Position numbers and translations under genes: made by a program. Shown in pieces: positions 24,549-35,552 of a stretch of DNA of 64,000 nt; position 1 is the stretch's first letter, and every line of letters begins with the position of its first letter. The notes under the pieces are model-generated. The model made no database searches. It was not told where the DNA came from and worked only from the letters and a program-made list of their open reading frames with translations. The stretch spans positions 62,001-126,000 of the forward strand of contig VCAZ01000022.1 in NCBI GenBank assembly GCA_005784505.1, given 5' to 3'. This stretch comes from Bagarius yarrelli (lineage: Eukaryota; Chordata; Actinopteri; Siluriformes; Sisoridae).

Positions 24549-27500
24549 GTATGATATATATATGTATGTGTGTGTGTGTGGTGTGCGGGTTGCTGAACGG
24601 AACAAGTTGTGTATGTTTGTCCGTAAACTTTTAAAAAGTGGCTTGTTTGAATTTTGTTGTTATCGAATCATAGTTGTTTTCATATTTTTGGGTTTCGTGA
24701 TTGGACCATTGCGATGTAAGTCATGCCTTTTATTGTACCGCATTGTTAACAATTGCATTTTTTCAGTTTGTTTGCACTTCTCAAACCTTCTTTGCAGCAG
24801 TCAGCAAAATATTACCATTACTTTAGGAAAAAAAAGTTAAGAACTGCCTGATTTCTTATTATGCCGATGAGGTGGATTATTCAGTAATTCTCCGCCCACA
24901 AACTCAATAATTTTTATGATATTATATAGAACAGATATTAATCAATTATTTAAACTTGTATGATTATTTAAAAAAAGCATTACTGTAATGAAAATGCTTA
25001 ATTGTGCTAGGATTTATATATACACAAAGCCTTTCCAGTTATCTTTACATTAAACCGATTTCTCAACGTCCTTTAGCAATTCAAGACCAAACAAGCTTAA
25101 CATTTTGGGTTTATTTATCTAATAATAATGATAATAATAATGATCATTATTCAGATCATAAAGCAGTGGATGGTTTTATAGCTCATGTTACAGTAAACAG
25201 GGGTCTGTGCAGGGGTTGAGTTCCTGTGTGATAACCGAACCTGTAGAATGGGGAAGTACTGATAAACCCTTATCTTGTCTTCACATCAAACTCAGTTGCT
25301 TGCACAAGATCTTTTTTTTTTCTGGCTGCTTTTCAAAGATTAGGTGTGAAAAAAAGAGGAATTGCAAACGCTGACCGTTTTAAAACTTACCATTTGTTTT
25401 ATCAGTGCAACGAGGGAAAAGAAGGCGAGGCTAGGATAGCGCTGGGAGACAACGTCAATGTGGATCTGCCCATGACGGAAAATAACATCTACTCCTCCTT
25501 TGGTCCAGGTGAGGTGCATGGTGGTCATGGCTAGTTTTTAAGCGTTTATGTAAATTCTAAAGTGTGTTTGCAGAAGCTGATCTGTATTTGTTATCAGTGT
25601 TTTGCAAGACAATGTGTCCTAACAGGAAATGAAAATGTTGTGTTTTTTGATACAGTCAGTTCTACTGTGACATCAAGGCATGATTCTGCTCAAATTTATC
25701 AATAGTTTTTGATCTCATGAGACATGAATATTATGTGAGATTATGTTCCCATCATTTAGTTTCCATTAGATGATGACGTTTAGCCTGTTAGTAACATTGT
25801 TATCAGCTATACTGAGACCAGAAGGAAACACGAAAGGTCACTGAGAGACCTTCAAAGCTCTGCAGGGATCCTTACCTGAAATTATGATTGAATACATACT
25901 CTCTGTCCTATCACCATGCTGTCCCAGGCTGAAAAAGTTTTACTAGACGATTTACTTCACCATGGTCTCTCTAGGGGGCAGGGGTGGCTTAAGGTGCTGA
26001 GTTGTTAATCTGAAGACCAGAAAACACCTGGGTTCAAGCCCCACCTCCGGCAAGTCAACCACTGTTGGGTCCTTGAGCAAGACCCTTAACCCCTCCTGCT
26101 CCAGGGGCGCTGTATCATAGCTGACCCTGCGCTCTGACCCCCAACTTACTAAGATGGGATGGGATATGCGAAAAATGCATTTCATTGGCTCTGTACACGT
26201 ACCTTCCACAATGACAATGAATTGAATATACTTATACTTATACTCTCACAGGTCATTTCCAGGTGACGGTGGCGAGCTCGGAGGCGTCCGTGCGTTGCTG
26301 CATGTTTGGATCGTACCTGCTGTCTCCTGAAAAGGAGTCCCTGTGCCTGCTGGACATAAAGACGGGCCAAGTTGTGTTCTTATGGCCGTATCGTTTTCTT
26401 CGCAGATTTGGCCAGGTCAAGGTACGCGGGAACGGGAAACTGTCTGTAAAGTTGCATTAACAATAATACCTCAAACATTGTCACCAACACTGACTCCTGC
26501 CTACGGATAACTAACAAACAAAACATGCGATTTCCTTACACACCAATAAAAATTTAACAACGATTGACATGTATATCTTTTGTGCTGCTCTGGGCATCCC
26601 AAGTTCAAAGTCCAGGTCCCACCCCCTTCTCTCTCCTACTTCACTTACTGTTCTAGTTACTGTTTTAAAATAAAAGAAGCGGGGACAAAGACAAGGACAA
26701 GGTTATTTTTTGACCTAAATCTACCGCTAAATTATCTGCTGCAAATAACAAAAGGCTACGTATTAAATATATTTTCCATCACTTAGTAATTCAATTAAAG
26801 AATTTGTGCCCCCTGGCCTATTTTTCACCCCTCAGTATTTTTTCTTGAATGTTAAATTCAGGCTATTAATTTGTTCCAGGAGGGTGTAACTATCGAGGCA
26901 GGCCGTCGTTGCCAAACAGGAGAGGGAGTCTTCACTTTCCTCTCCAAGCAGGGGCAGCAGATATACCGGGCTATCGAGGAGGCCATTATGCATCAACGAG
27001 TGCAAGACCTGTTGTCTGAAGCCACCGCTCTGTCTCAGGACAGTATGACACCGAAATCTGGTCCTCCAGCTCCACAAATAGGCATCACCAGGAGAAACCT
27101 CGCTCTTCCTCCACTTCCTGGCCCACAACCTCCTGCTTTAACATCTCAAAGTGATTCGAATGCCATGGTAAAGCCTGTGCGCAAACTAAGGAATATACCA
27201 CCACCTCCGGCTTTGCCTGAGCTCAAACCCATCGAGACAAAGCCAAACCGCTTGGACATTAGTAATGACCAGAACCAGAGCTCCGAGTGGAAACCTGACA
27301 CTTCTGACCATCAGCTGTACAGCAAAATCAAACCTCGGCTTCATCCCAGAGAAAGAAAACCAGACAAAGAAACCGACCAAGAAAATCCTGCAGGAAGCCA
27401 TCAATCTCCTGTAGTTGCAAACAAACCCGACTTACCAAAGAGTTTCAAAGAAATTTTGTCCGATGTTCTTTTTAAAGACAAGACCAGACCGGTACCACCT

Positions 27501-27560
27501 TCTAAACCCAGCTCACACTCGAATCTGTTGGCTGATCCGGATTATTATGAGATCCAGTGA
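21979..27560 (+). CDS. dok3: DOK-family adaptor (PH + PTB), complete, five exons
   Basis: Exons: 21979-22038 (ATG; a second ATG follows at once), 23932-24219, 25406-25508, 26252-26421 and 26880-27560 (TGA). They join in frame to 433 residues. Exon 1 (ILKEGSLFLQGLKFGK) and exon 2 (WRRIWVRVFKPSEAGIGRIE, KRVIRLAECLSV) form an N-terminal PH domain, residues about 5-115. Exons 4-5 encode an IRS-type PTB domain, about 152-255 (WPYRFLRRFG, EAGRRCQTGEGVFTF). A linker carries NNIYSSF. The C-terminal tail is proline-rich (PPLPGPQPP) with tyrosines in HQLYSKI and DPDYYEIQ that could recruit SH2 proteins once phosphorylated. DOK3 restrains immunoreceptor signalling at the plasma membrane through Grb2 and SHIP1. 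The assignment to DOK3 over DOK1 or DOK2 rests mainly on its position after ddx41. Confidence 0.93.
22300..22365 (-). repeat. tRNA-like SINE head fragment
   Basis: In dok3 intron 1, the minus strand reads GTGGTAGCGCAATGGTTAA, then GGGGTTCGA, giving A- and B-box-like blocks of a SINE head. No intact tRNA fold was established and the body is missing. Confidence 0.55.
22570..22985 (+). mobile_element. L2-like LINE reverse transcriptase remnant
   Basis: In dok3 intron 1 the plus strand carries degraded reverse transcriptase blocks in shifting frames: ISAAFGTV (from DLSAAFDTVDH), LLSRLES, then TGVPQGF followed by LGPFLFIYFL in another frame (from GVPQGSVLGPLLF). The spacing of these blocks matches L2 elements. 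Frameshifts and missing flanks show a dead fragment. Confidence 0.75.
24256..24285 (+). repeat. (GT)n microsatellite
   Basis: A short GT run starts about 36 bp after the dok3 exon 2 donor at 24220. It is inside the intron and does not touch the splice site. Confidence 0.85.
24365..24582. repeat. Long interrupted (TA)n/(GT)n block
   Basis: About 215 bp in dok3 intron 2, mainly TA repeats broken by single C or G bases and finishing in TATG and GT units. Open frames on both strands here are repeat artefacts. The tract is self-complementary and can extrude cruciforms. Confidence 0.95.
25972..26248 (+). repeat. tRNA-derived SINE abutting dok3 exon 4 acceptor
   Basis: Starts at 'gggggcaggggtggctta', shows a tRNA-like head with GGTTCAAGCCCC, then 'cttgagcaagacccttaacccc', a middle with 'gctgaccctgcgctctgaccccc', and a tail with a 'ttcattggctctgtaca' block and an ACTTAT repeat. 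The tail ends within a few bases of the dok3 exon 4 acceptor AG at 26250-26251. Confidence 0.85.
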
Positions 27561-28203
27561 TGAACTAACTTGATCTTATTTCATTTTTATTTATTCATTA
27601 AGATCTTAAAGCTACATTCACAAAAACCTTCAGATACCCGCCAAAAAAGAACAAAAAAACAAACCACACAAATTCTACGGGATGTTTCTAAAGTCGCTAT
27701 GAAGGACAGCCCTGTCCTATCGGATGACGCAGTTATCCGTCGGTTATTCTATAATGCGTTTTCTTCTGCATCAGTCTGCATCTGTGTCCTCGCTTAAATA
27801 GATGGTATGTGAGAACTGAAGAACAACTGAAGAATTTATTCTGCATTTTAGTCTTGTGATTAAAAGTTCACAACAAAACTGGACAAAACTGTCAAAAACA
27901 CAATGTTCCTCCAACAAACACGTTTCACTTTTTTTGCACTTTGCAGGTAGTAACTGCTGTAAAATTTGGGGAAAAAAATTAATTAAAGTTGATATAAACA
28001 ATGAATATGTCAGAAATGTTGTCTAGGATGTAAAGAATGTAAATGATGCAGACGTTAAAACAGGCGGTCTGTTTAAATTACGGTTTTATTGAATGATTAC
28101 ATGTCAGACATAAATAGCAGTGGATTCATTCATTGGCGGTGGATCTATAAGGACGTGTGGACGTAAATCACAATGCTTAAGGTAATAAAGTGCAGAAATC
28201 CAA

Positions 28204-28209
28204 AATAAA
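28204..28209 (+). terminator. Candidate dok3 polyadenylation signal
   Basis: AATAAA lies 644 bp after the dok3 stop. Weaker variants occur earlier, so the true end is uncertain. Confidence 0.4.
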
Positions 28210-28672
28210 AGCAGTTTCACAGTAAAATTCTTCTTCCGTTGCTCGTCTTGGGTTTATTGTTTATTTTCCCATCAGTCTACTTTAACGTCTACTGCATCTA
28301 TTTGGTCCTCTTAAATGTCTACTAAAACACAGACAGAGATAATAGTTTTATGAGCCCCCCACACACAATCGCAGGTTTATTTTTTAGGGCCACAATCATA
28401 CGTTGTTTGCTAAAGATTATTGCCGGTTTATTGGCCTCTGCAATACTGGCATCGTATCAGAAAGATCTTTAGAATCATTTGACTAAGAAATATATATATA
28501 TAGTATATAAAAAAATCCTTAAACAAACAAAAGGGGCGGGTCGCGTGTTTAAACACGTCGAGTCATAAATACGCTAATATTAGTCAAATAAATAAGCTGA
28601 TTCTATTTTATTGCTAAATAATATTTCGAAAGCTCATCTAAGTTAAGGATTGGTGGTGGTGGAAATCTCCTG

Positions 28673-28800
28673 GTTAGGCTTATGGTTAAGTTGTTAGACT
28701 GCCAATCTGAAGATTGTGGGTTTGATTCCCAGCTCCACCAAGCTGCCACTGTTGGGCCCCTTAGCAAAGCCCTTAACCCCTAAATGTAAATGTCAATGTC
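28673..28800 (+). repeat. tRNA-derived SINE, truncated
   Basis: Same family as the copy at 20697: head with GACTGCCAATCTGAAG, the B-box-like GGTTTGATTCCC, then 'gttgggccccttagcaaagcccttaacccc'. The 3' part ends shortly after 'aaatgtaaatgt'. Confidence 0.75.
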
Positions 28801-29301
28801 CAGCTACAGGCCTGCAGACGAAGCCCTCGACCAACTCACTTCAGCCGCGCGTTTAGAAATATATTTCCGTTGGATATTTATAAAACGTGTCAAAAAGTGT
28901 AAAAAGTGTGCTATAACACACGTCCCACCCTGTCTAATGCGGAAAAACGACGTTCTATCACAGGTACGTATGTTCTTTTCCATATTTTAACATTTTCTTG
29001 CTAAAAATGTTGTAAAAGTACCAATTCAAAAATATATATATGTATATATCCTTAGATTTCTACTAACCAACACACACACACATGCCCCAGGCCCCCAAAA
29101 ACCCTCTGTGGCCCCCTGTTATGAAGCCTTGGATCCTGGGGCCTGCTCTAACATGTTCTGCTGATAATTTGGTGTGTATCACTTCCTCTGTTTACTTCGG
29201 GAGTTTTCAGTTATAGAAGTTAAGATTTCTCCCCTGATATTTAATAATAACTGCACAGTCATTTGCACGTGTAAATCAGTTGTTTCCGGTTTACCAGGCG
29301 C

Positions 29302-29976
29302 TCACTGAGTTCCCGGATGTCCGTCCTCGGCGTCACTGCAATGAGAAGATTCTCCGTCGCTGCCGTTGGCCGGCGCGAGCTCCAATTTTTCCGGATCAAA
29401 GTGAGCCGAAGGCGCGGAAAGTATCAGCACGTGTCCTTCGCTCACCGGAGCCGTAGGTGGCGTCGTCGTTGTCGTCATCGTGGCGTCCACGGTATAACCG
29501 GCGCACGGAGATTGGAAGCACCGACGCGCACGCGATGTGTCCCCGGTGCCACGCGCTGCCACCCCCTCGAGTAGTTCGGACAGCTCGGCGATGTAGATCT
29601 GCGCCATCTGCAGCGTGTCGTACTTTGATAACTTCTTGTCGTTCTCCAGAGACGGGATGACGCTGCGAAGGCGGTCGAACGCGCGGTTTAAGCCGTGCAT
29701 GCGCCGTCGTTCTCGCGCGTTCGCCGCGACGCGTCGGTGTCTGTGCGCAGCCCCCAGTGAGTGCTCTTTAGGAGAAACGGCGGCCACCGGAGAAATGTCC
29801 GCGTCGACATCCGGCGAGGCGCGCGCGTACTGACTGGGACGGGATGCGGCGTGCGCACTCAGCCAAACCCTGGGGTCACTGCGGGTCAGTGTCGCGTGCT
29901 CGGCATGAGGAATGTCCTGCGGGCGCTTTGGCGCGTGCGCGTCAGTCCAATTCAGAAGTTCAGCATTGGCCATCAT
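29302..29976 (-). CDS. atoh1: ATOH1-type proneural bHLH transcription factor, single exon
   Basis: The frame codes 224 residues from the ATG at 29976 (reading MMANAELLNW), with the stop at 29302. An in-frame ATG at 30039 would add 21 hydrophobic residues and is less likely. The bHLH domain covers about residues 81-137 (29566-29736): basic region RRVAANARERRRMHGLN, helix 1 AFDRLRSVIPS, loop LENDKKLSKY, helix 2 LQMAQIYIAELSELL. This is the ATOH1 version, not ATOH7, ATOH8 or NEUROG. N-terminal SDPRVWLSAH and C-terminal NGSDGESSHCSDAED also match ATOH1 blocks. ATOH1 proteins bind E-boxes with E proteins and specify hair cells and rhombic-lip neurons. Teleosts carry several atoh1 copies; I cannot decide the letter (b or c) from this sequence. 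The gene is intronless, GC-rich and CpG-rich. Confidence 0.93.
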   Translation of the reverse strand: MMANAELLNWTDAHAPKRPQDIPHAEHATLTRSDPRVWLSAHAASRPSQYARASPDVDADISPVAAVSPKEHSLGAAHRHRRVAANARERRRMHGLNRAFDRLRSVIPSLENDKKLSKYDTLQMAQIYIAELSELLEGVAARGTGDTSRARRCFQSPCAGYTVDATMTTTTTPPTAPVSEGHVLILSAPSAHFDPEKLELAPANGSDGESSHCSDAEDGHPGTQ

Positions 29977-30500
29977 GATCAGGATGTAAAGACCAACAGA
30001 AATCTTCTGGATGTGGTTTAGCTTTAAAAATTTCAACAATCCTGTTTATTTTATTTTTTTTTAAAAAGTGTGGATGAAAATCTGTGATGCTCTCCAACAC
30101 GTCTCCAGATCACTTTTAAAAAAAAAAAAATCCCAGCAGATAAACATGAAATAAATGAAGAAGAAAAAGCAGCGATGGATCTGTTTTAAAGTCTACAGGT
30201 GAAGCCGAAGCTCTTGATCGCGCCTCACTTCCTTTTAAAAATCTAAACCTTCAGTTGAGGATGAAAATGTCTTTAATCAGGCTGCGTCTGCTCAGAAACA
30301 GATCTGAGGTCGGTTCCTGCTTCCATCCAGGTGCTCTGATGGCTGCTTTATTAGGGCTTTGAGGGTGGGACCCTCCTCCCCTCGGAACTACAGTCGACTG
30401 TTTCAGGACCAATAGGAAAAGTTCCTCTGACGCCCACAGGAGAAAGGAGGATTTGTGGTTTGGACACTTTAGGAAGACAATTGTCCTGTGTTGATGAATG
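29977..30500 (-). promoter_or_regulatory. Upstream region of the atoh1-type gene
   Basis: Reading leftwards to the gene, this stretch has a CCAAT near 30408, a TATA-like TTTTTAAAAGG near 30232-30242 and an E-box CAGGTG at 30196-30201, the class used by ATOH1 for autoregulation. A T-run follows. The arrangement fits a core promoter about 200 bp upstream of the ATG, but no single motif is decisive. Confidence 0.4.
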
Positions 30501-32971
30501 ATTTCAAAGAAGGAAATGTGACATTTTTCGTAAAAACTAAATTGATTGTTGGCTCACTGGGACAAAAAAAAAAAAATTGGATGGAATTTAACAAACGGAT
30601 GGGACACCGTGATGTTTTTATATCTATAACTTATTAATTTCAAGCTTGACAACACTTTCTTAGAACTAAAACTAGTGCATCAACCTGCACATCCCAGTCC
30701 GTGTGTGCCAAAAATTGATCCCAGTTCTGAAGTCGGAAATGTTGAGCAAACATCCTTGTCTACGCTGGAATCAACAATCAGCACCACTGAGGAAGCAGCA
30801 GCCTGATGTACGATTGTGTCAGTTCACAAATAAACTGTAAAATGGAGTGTTTGAGGCTATAAACCGAGCAGGTGGAAAGCGCTTCCTCGAGACACACACA
30901 CACACACCTGTCACACCCCGTAACTCCAGCTAAAGCCATGAATCACCGAGGTCAACACGATGAACTCAAATAATAACAAGCGTTGGGCCGTGATCATCCA
31001 CTGCTGTGGCATGTTGCAGCGGAGAAGACATTTCATTCCACTATTGTCGTGCGCTGGAGACGTTTACCTACGGGTTTATGTTTAAACAAAATCAACACCA
31101 GGAAATTAACTGGGAGTGAAATTATTAAGAATTTTTAAATATGCTTTATAATATATACAAAGTATAATGAATTATATAAATACATTAAATCATCTAAAAT
31201 ATATATGAATAATAATAATTTTATTTATATATATATAATCTATTTAAATCAATTTAACTTTTACATAAACTTACACATACTGTATACATTTACTTTGTTT
31301 TATTTATACAGTGAATAACTTTATTATACTTTAGTACTTTGTACTTTAGTATTTTTTTTTAGTATTTTATTTTCTGGATATCTTTTAATAATAAAAATTT
31401 AATCATTTTAAACATTAAAATAGTCACGCTTAACTGAAATGTTGGATAATAAAATAATTGATGAATAAATGTATGTGTGCAATTAAAGATTTATATAATA
31501 TAGTTTTAGACTATAAAGACGTATAATTGAATTAGATTTTTTTTGTATAGATTTGTGTTTATAGTATTTAAGAGACAGTTTGTAATTCTGACCTTTATGC
31601 AGATCTCCTTTTTTTTCCAGATAAAGAATCTGTAAATATGTTAAACAAAAAGCGCATCAACAATAAACACGACACAAACGATGGATGAGTTGGAGGCAGT
31701 TCCTCAGGGTGGTTACTGTGTGGCTCAGTATTTCCTGCCTGTAAGCCCTTTTGCCTTTTTTGCCCCAGCAGACACCTGAGGGCCAGGTTGCATCAGCAGT
31801 CTAACACTCGCGGCCTTGTGTTTTGGCATGGGAGGTGGTGTTTGGGAGGGTTGGTGGGTGGGTAGATCATCGTAAGTCAGTCGATCCCCAGGGGCTGCTC
31901 ATCTGAGGGAGAGATGAAAAGGGGCGCGAGGCTGGTTGCCTGGTGTCCCCTGGCACCCGTCGTCCAGTCTGAGGCTCGCTGCACATCTCCCATATGCTGT
32001 CATGGCTTACGGGTAAACTTTTTTTTTTCTTTTCTGGAGTCTTGCTGAAAAGTTAATCGCAGCATGAGGTTGAAAGAGGAATTTCTGTGTCTGACATCTG
32101 AATAATGTCACAAATAATAAATTATACAGCAGCTTTTCCTTCTTATATGACAATAAATTCAAGATTAAAACTTTTTAATGTCTAAATATTTGCAATCTGA
32201 TGCAGTGTGAGACAATTTAATGTATACATTGGGTTCAAAACTATAAATCTGTGTGTGTGTGTGGAGAGAGAAAGCGAGAGTGAGTGTGTGGTAAATATCA
32301 AAGTTAAATAAGGAAATCAGCATGACCTGCTAGCCCGTCATCGGGTTAATGAGCCTTACATGGAGCTGAATAAATGGGCACGCTCTGCATCTATTCATTT
32401 TCCTCCACGCATGTTTAATCCTCGCCGCCCTACTGGTGCACGCAACAGCCTGCAGCCCTGACGAATAGGCAATGAGGAGTAAGGGCTTCCACTGCCCATC
32501 TGCTGTGGTCCTGAGACCCGGGGGAGAGGGAGATGGCAGGAGCGTAGCAAAGGTCAATCTAGAAACAGCCACCCGCCGGGCCACTGTTTGAAACCCACTG
32601 AGGCAGACAGCTAAGCACGGGCCAAGAGACCGGAGCTGGTTTACAAATCCTTCTTCTGTTCTGCGTCGGAAAAATCGTATCCCTCCTGTTCAGAAGCAGT
32701 TTGGGCACCACAACTATTTTAAAATTTGTGATTGTCTTATAATCTTCAAGAGAACCCCGGTTCTTTCAGTTTCTATGTCTTTTCTTGTTTTGCCTGGCTG
32801 TCCTACCCTGAACATTATCGAACCTTCATTAACCCCTCATTCTATTGCGTCTCTTCAAATGATGTTCCTCAGATACTTAAACCCGACAGGTTAGAACAGG
32901 TGTCCACATCAGCAACAGACAATATGGTAAATATTGTATCAGTTATAGGTTATTTACAAATTGCTTAAGGA
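30501..32971. promoter_or_regulatory. Gene-free flank with candidate conserved elements
   Basis: An AT-rich half (30501-31650) with a short CA repeat near 30893 gives way to compact, mixed-composition blocks at about 31680-32000 and 32320-32640. These have few repeats, scattered CpG and no sustained coding frame. An E-box CACCTG lies at 31773-31778. Position next to a developmental bHLH gene makes enhancers plausible (inference only). Confidence 0.3.
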
Positions 32972-33172
32972 CAGGGGTCCAAACTCGGTCCTGGAGGATC
33001 AGGGTGTCCTGCAGAGTTTAGCTTCAATCCTAATCAAACACACCTTAACTAACTAGTCAAGATCTTGCTAGGTATACTTGAAACCTACAGGTAGGTGTGT
33101 TGGGACAAGTTGGAGCTAAACTCTGCAGGACACCGGACATCCAGGACCGAGTTTGGACACCACTTGGTTAGG
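32972..33172. mobile_element. hAT-like MITE with about 50-bp terminal inverted repeats
   Basis: The left end (32972, opening CAGGGGTCCAAACTCGGTCC) and the reverse complement of the right end (near 33172) match almost base for base through 'gtcctgcagagtttagct'. The interior is about 100 bp and non-coding. This is a well-known fish and zebrafish-type non-autonomous family. The flanks TTAAGGA and TTAGGGG are only a rough target duplication. Confidence 0.85.
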
Positions 33173-34189
33173 GGTTTTATTACGTAACTGATAAAATAAA
33201 CTTATAAAAAATGTGCTGCATGATAAGTATCACCTGTTTGTTATGATGTTACAGAGTGTTGTAGATCTTATCCGCTGGACCTGAGGATGATCTCCAGCGC
33301 TCTCTGGTTCCATCCTGAGCACTGCTGCACTGCTGCATGTTCTTGCCATGTCTATGTTTTATGGTGTTTCTCTCAACCTGCAAAAGTAAGAACCAGATGA
33401 GTTTGCTAAAACTGTAGCGAAGATATTTGTTTGGTTGAAAACAGTTGCATCACAGCTGCATAGAAACCCTTTACAGTCCACCTCCTGTATCAGACATGTT
33501 GACTGACGTATTCAGCTCCAGATTAAACCCTGGCCTACAGTCCATGAGCTGAAAAGATGATGTCATTTGATAGATTGTATTGTTTTAAGACGGAAAGCAG
33601 TTCGAAATGTCAGGCCTGAATCCACAGTCTGGATTTCGACCATCTTTACAAGCTGAATTGTGCATTAATAGAGTTTTTACCTCTACAGTCATGATTTTTA
33701 TCTAGGATTGGGGTATTAGATTAAAACTGGGCACCGGAGCAAAACCTTAAACTCTAAAAAATAAAATAAATGGAAAAGTTGCTGTGTGTAACAAGAAATT
33801 ATAAAATTTACTATAATAAGATATTTAACAATCACAAACTCACTTTTGTTATTAATTAATTAATTAATATTAATCATTATATTATTTAGAATGTAAAGCT
33901 ACAGGTGTTTAAACCTTATTATAGTGATTAGTTTATAGTTTAATAGTAAAAATAATAATAAAAATCCTTATTTGTGCTGGGGCTGTAAACGGGAACAAAG
34001 CAGTGCGCATGCGCACTGCAGTTCAAGCTGAAACCGGGAACCATTTATATGCTTATACAGTGTTTACAGTAATTTAGCTATCCTGCCCCTGCCCTCTGTG
34101 TGTATAGGGGTAAAAGCGGAGACGAAGGACTCTTTTATGCGCAGGACTTAATGAAGCGAGGCTGAATGAGCCTCATCTAAACACCGGCC

Positions 34190-34480
34190 TCGAGTTGATC
34201 GGTCATTTCCACTTTTAACACAATAAGCTCCTATACACACACACACACACACACACTTCATGTCTGGGCCATGCAATTATTCTATTACCCCGAGCAATAT
34301 AGAGGCGTGCAGGCGCGCGACCTTTACATCCGCTTTTACCTGCAAATAAAGTACATCAGTGCATCAGTAAAGCATCATTAAAGTCCGACTCATCCGGGTA
34401 ATTAATCAAATTATCTCTCCATCAATTTACCCAGTAAAGCTGCCCTGTCATTAAACCGCAGACACGCGCCGACATCACAT
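34190..34480. promoter_or_regulatory. Candidate conserved non-coding block
   Basis: After a CA repeat (34235-34256) comes about 220 bp of unique sequence rich in TAAT, ATTA and ATCA homeodomain-like cores, including 'ccgggtaattaatcaaatta'. There is no coding frame. It looks like an enhancer but comparison with other fishes is required. Confidence 0.25.
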
Positions 34481-34866
34481 GACTCTCTCTCTCTCTTTTC
34501 CTTTTTCTTTTCCTCTCATTTCCTCTTTTCCCTCTTTTTTCCCCCCTCTCCCCATTTCTCTTTTTCTTTTCCTCTCTTTCTCTCTCTTCTCTTTTCCTTT
34601 GTTTTCTCTCCTCGTTTTTTTACTTTCTCTCTTTTTACTCTGTATCTCTCTCTCTCATTTCCTCTTTTTACTTTCTTTTTATCCCCTCTCTTTTTGTTCC
34701 TCTCTTTTCCCTTGTTTCTTTTCCGCGCCCTCTTTTCTTCCTTTTCCTCTTTTTACTCTCTTTCTCTTATTGATTTCCCATTTTTTTCATCCCTCTTCAG
34801 TCTATCTCTCTTTCTTTTCCTCCTTTTTACTTTTTCTTTCCCCCTCTTTTTTTTTTTTTTTTTTTA
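34480..34866 (+). repeat. Polypyrimidine (CTTT/CT) block
   Basis: Nearly 390 bp of C and T on the plus strand, ending in a T-run. The long frame through it is a low-complexity artefact of S, F and L residues. Confidence 0.9.
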
Positions 34867-35552
34867 AACTTATTCTTACCATTACCCATTACTGCCAGTA
34901 GGAGGCGATGTTTCTCTCGGCTGAGAATCCGCTAATTTCAGCCACGTTATATTTTTCAGGTGATTTAAACACTTTAATCTAATTTTTAATTCGATAATTT
35001 TGTGAAGTTCTGGTTGTTTTTTTAAGGATTTGGAAAAAGTTAGACAGACGTAGTGAAAACTTCTGTAGTTTCTAGATTTTTATTTTAAAAATGTTTACCA
35101 ATTAGCATGTTCTCTCCTAAACGCTGAATATTTAATGTGTTGGTTACTGGTATTGGTGACCTACATGTTAATGAGATGTTGATTAGAGTGATAATAATAA
35201 TTAGTTAATATTACTACAAATCTGTCTTTATTAAAGTTTTCGGCAGGGATTTTCGACACCCGCTTCAGAACACTAATGCCAGTATAAATAAACAGTAAAA
35301 TCACATTCATACACTTTTAAATAGTTTAATAACCTTAGATTTGAGAGACATCGCAAATGATCGGCATGTAATTTTTTTCTTTTTAATCCTGAAAACACTC
35401 TGTCCCCACGGTACCTGTCTCAGGACCCGAAACAGTCACTTTTCTCAAAGCAAACTTAAAATATATAAAAACCTTTAAATCTCTGTTGTTCTTTTTTTTG
35501 GCATTCGTCAGATACTTTTATTAAGTGCGATGTATATTTATCAAATTTTTAC

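Larger units (their letters stand above)
27561..29301. other. dok3 3' UTR and convergent spacer to the atoh1-type gene
   Basis: Both neighbouring genes end here, tail to tail. The clearest plus-strand AATAAA is at 28204-28209. Minus-strand hexamers (TTTATT on plus) occur near 28374. A SINE fragment lies at 28673-28800 and a small AT repeat near 28490. I recognise no further exon. Confidence 0.6.

Noticed and set aside
24319..24840. 173-codon frame full of Tyr-Ile repeats
   Set aside because: It is a translation of the (TA)n block in a dok3 intron; equivalent frames appear on the other strand.
29317..30021. Several plus-strand frames of 67-86 codons
   Set aside because: Antisense shadows of the GC-rich atoh1-type exon; arginine-rich and without domains.
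29977..30039. In-frame upstream ATG that would extend the atoh1-type protein by 21 residues
   Set aside because: The extra residues are hydrophobic and AT-coded, unlike the rest of the protein; MMANAELLNW is a more plausible start. Not fully excluded.
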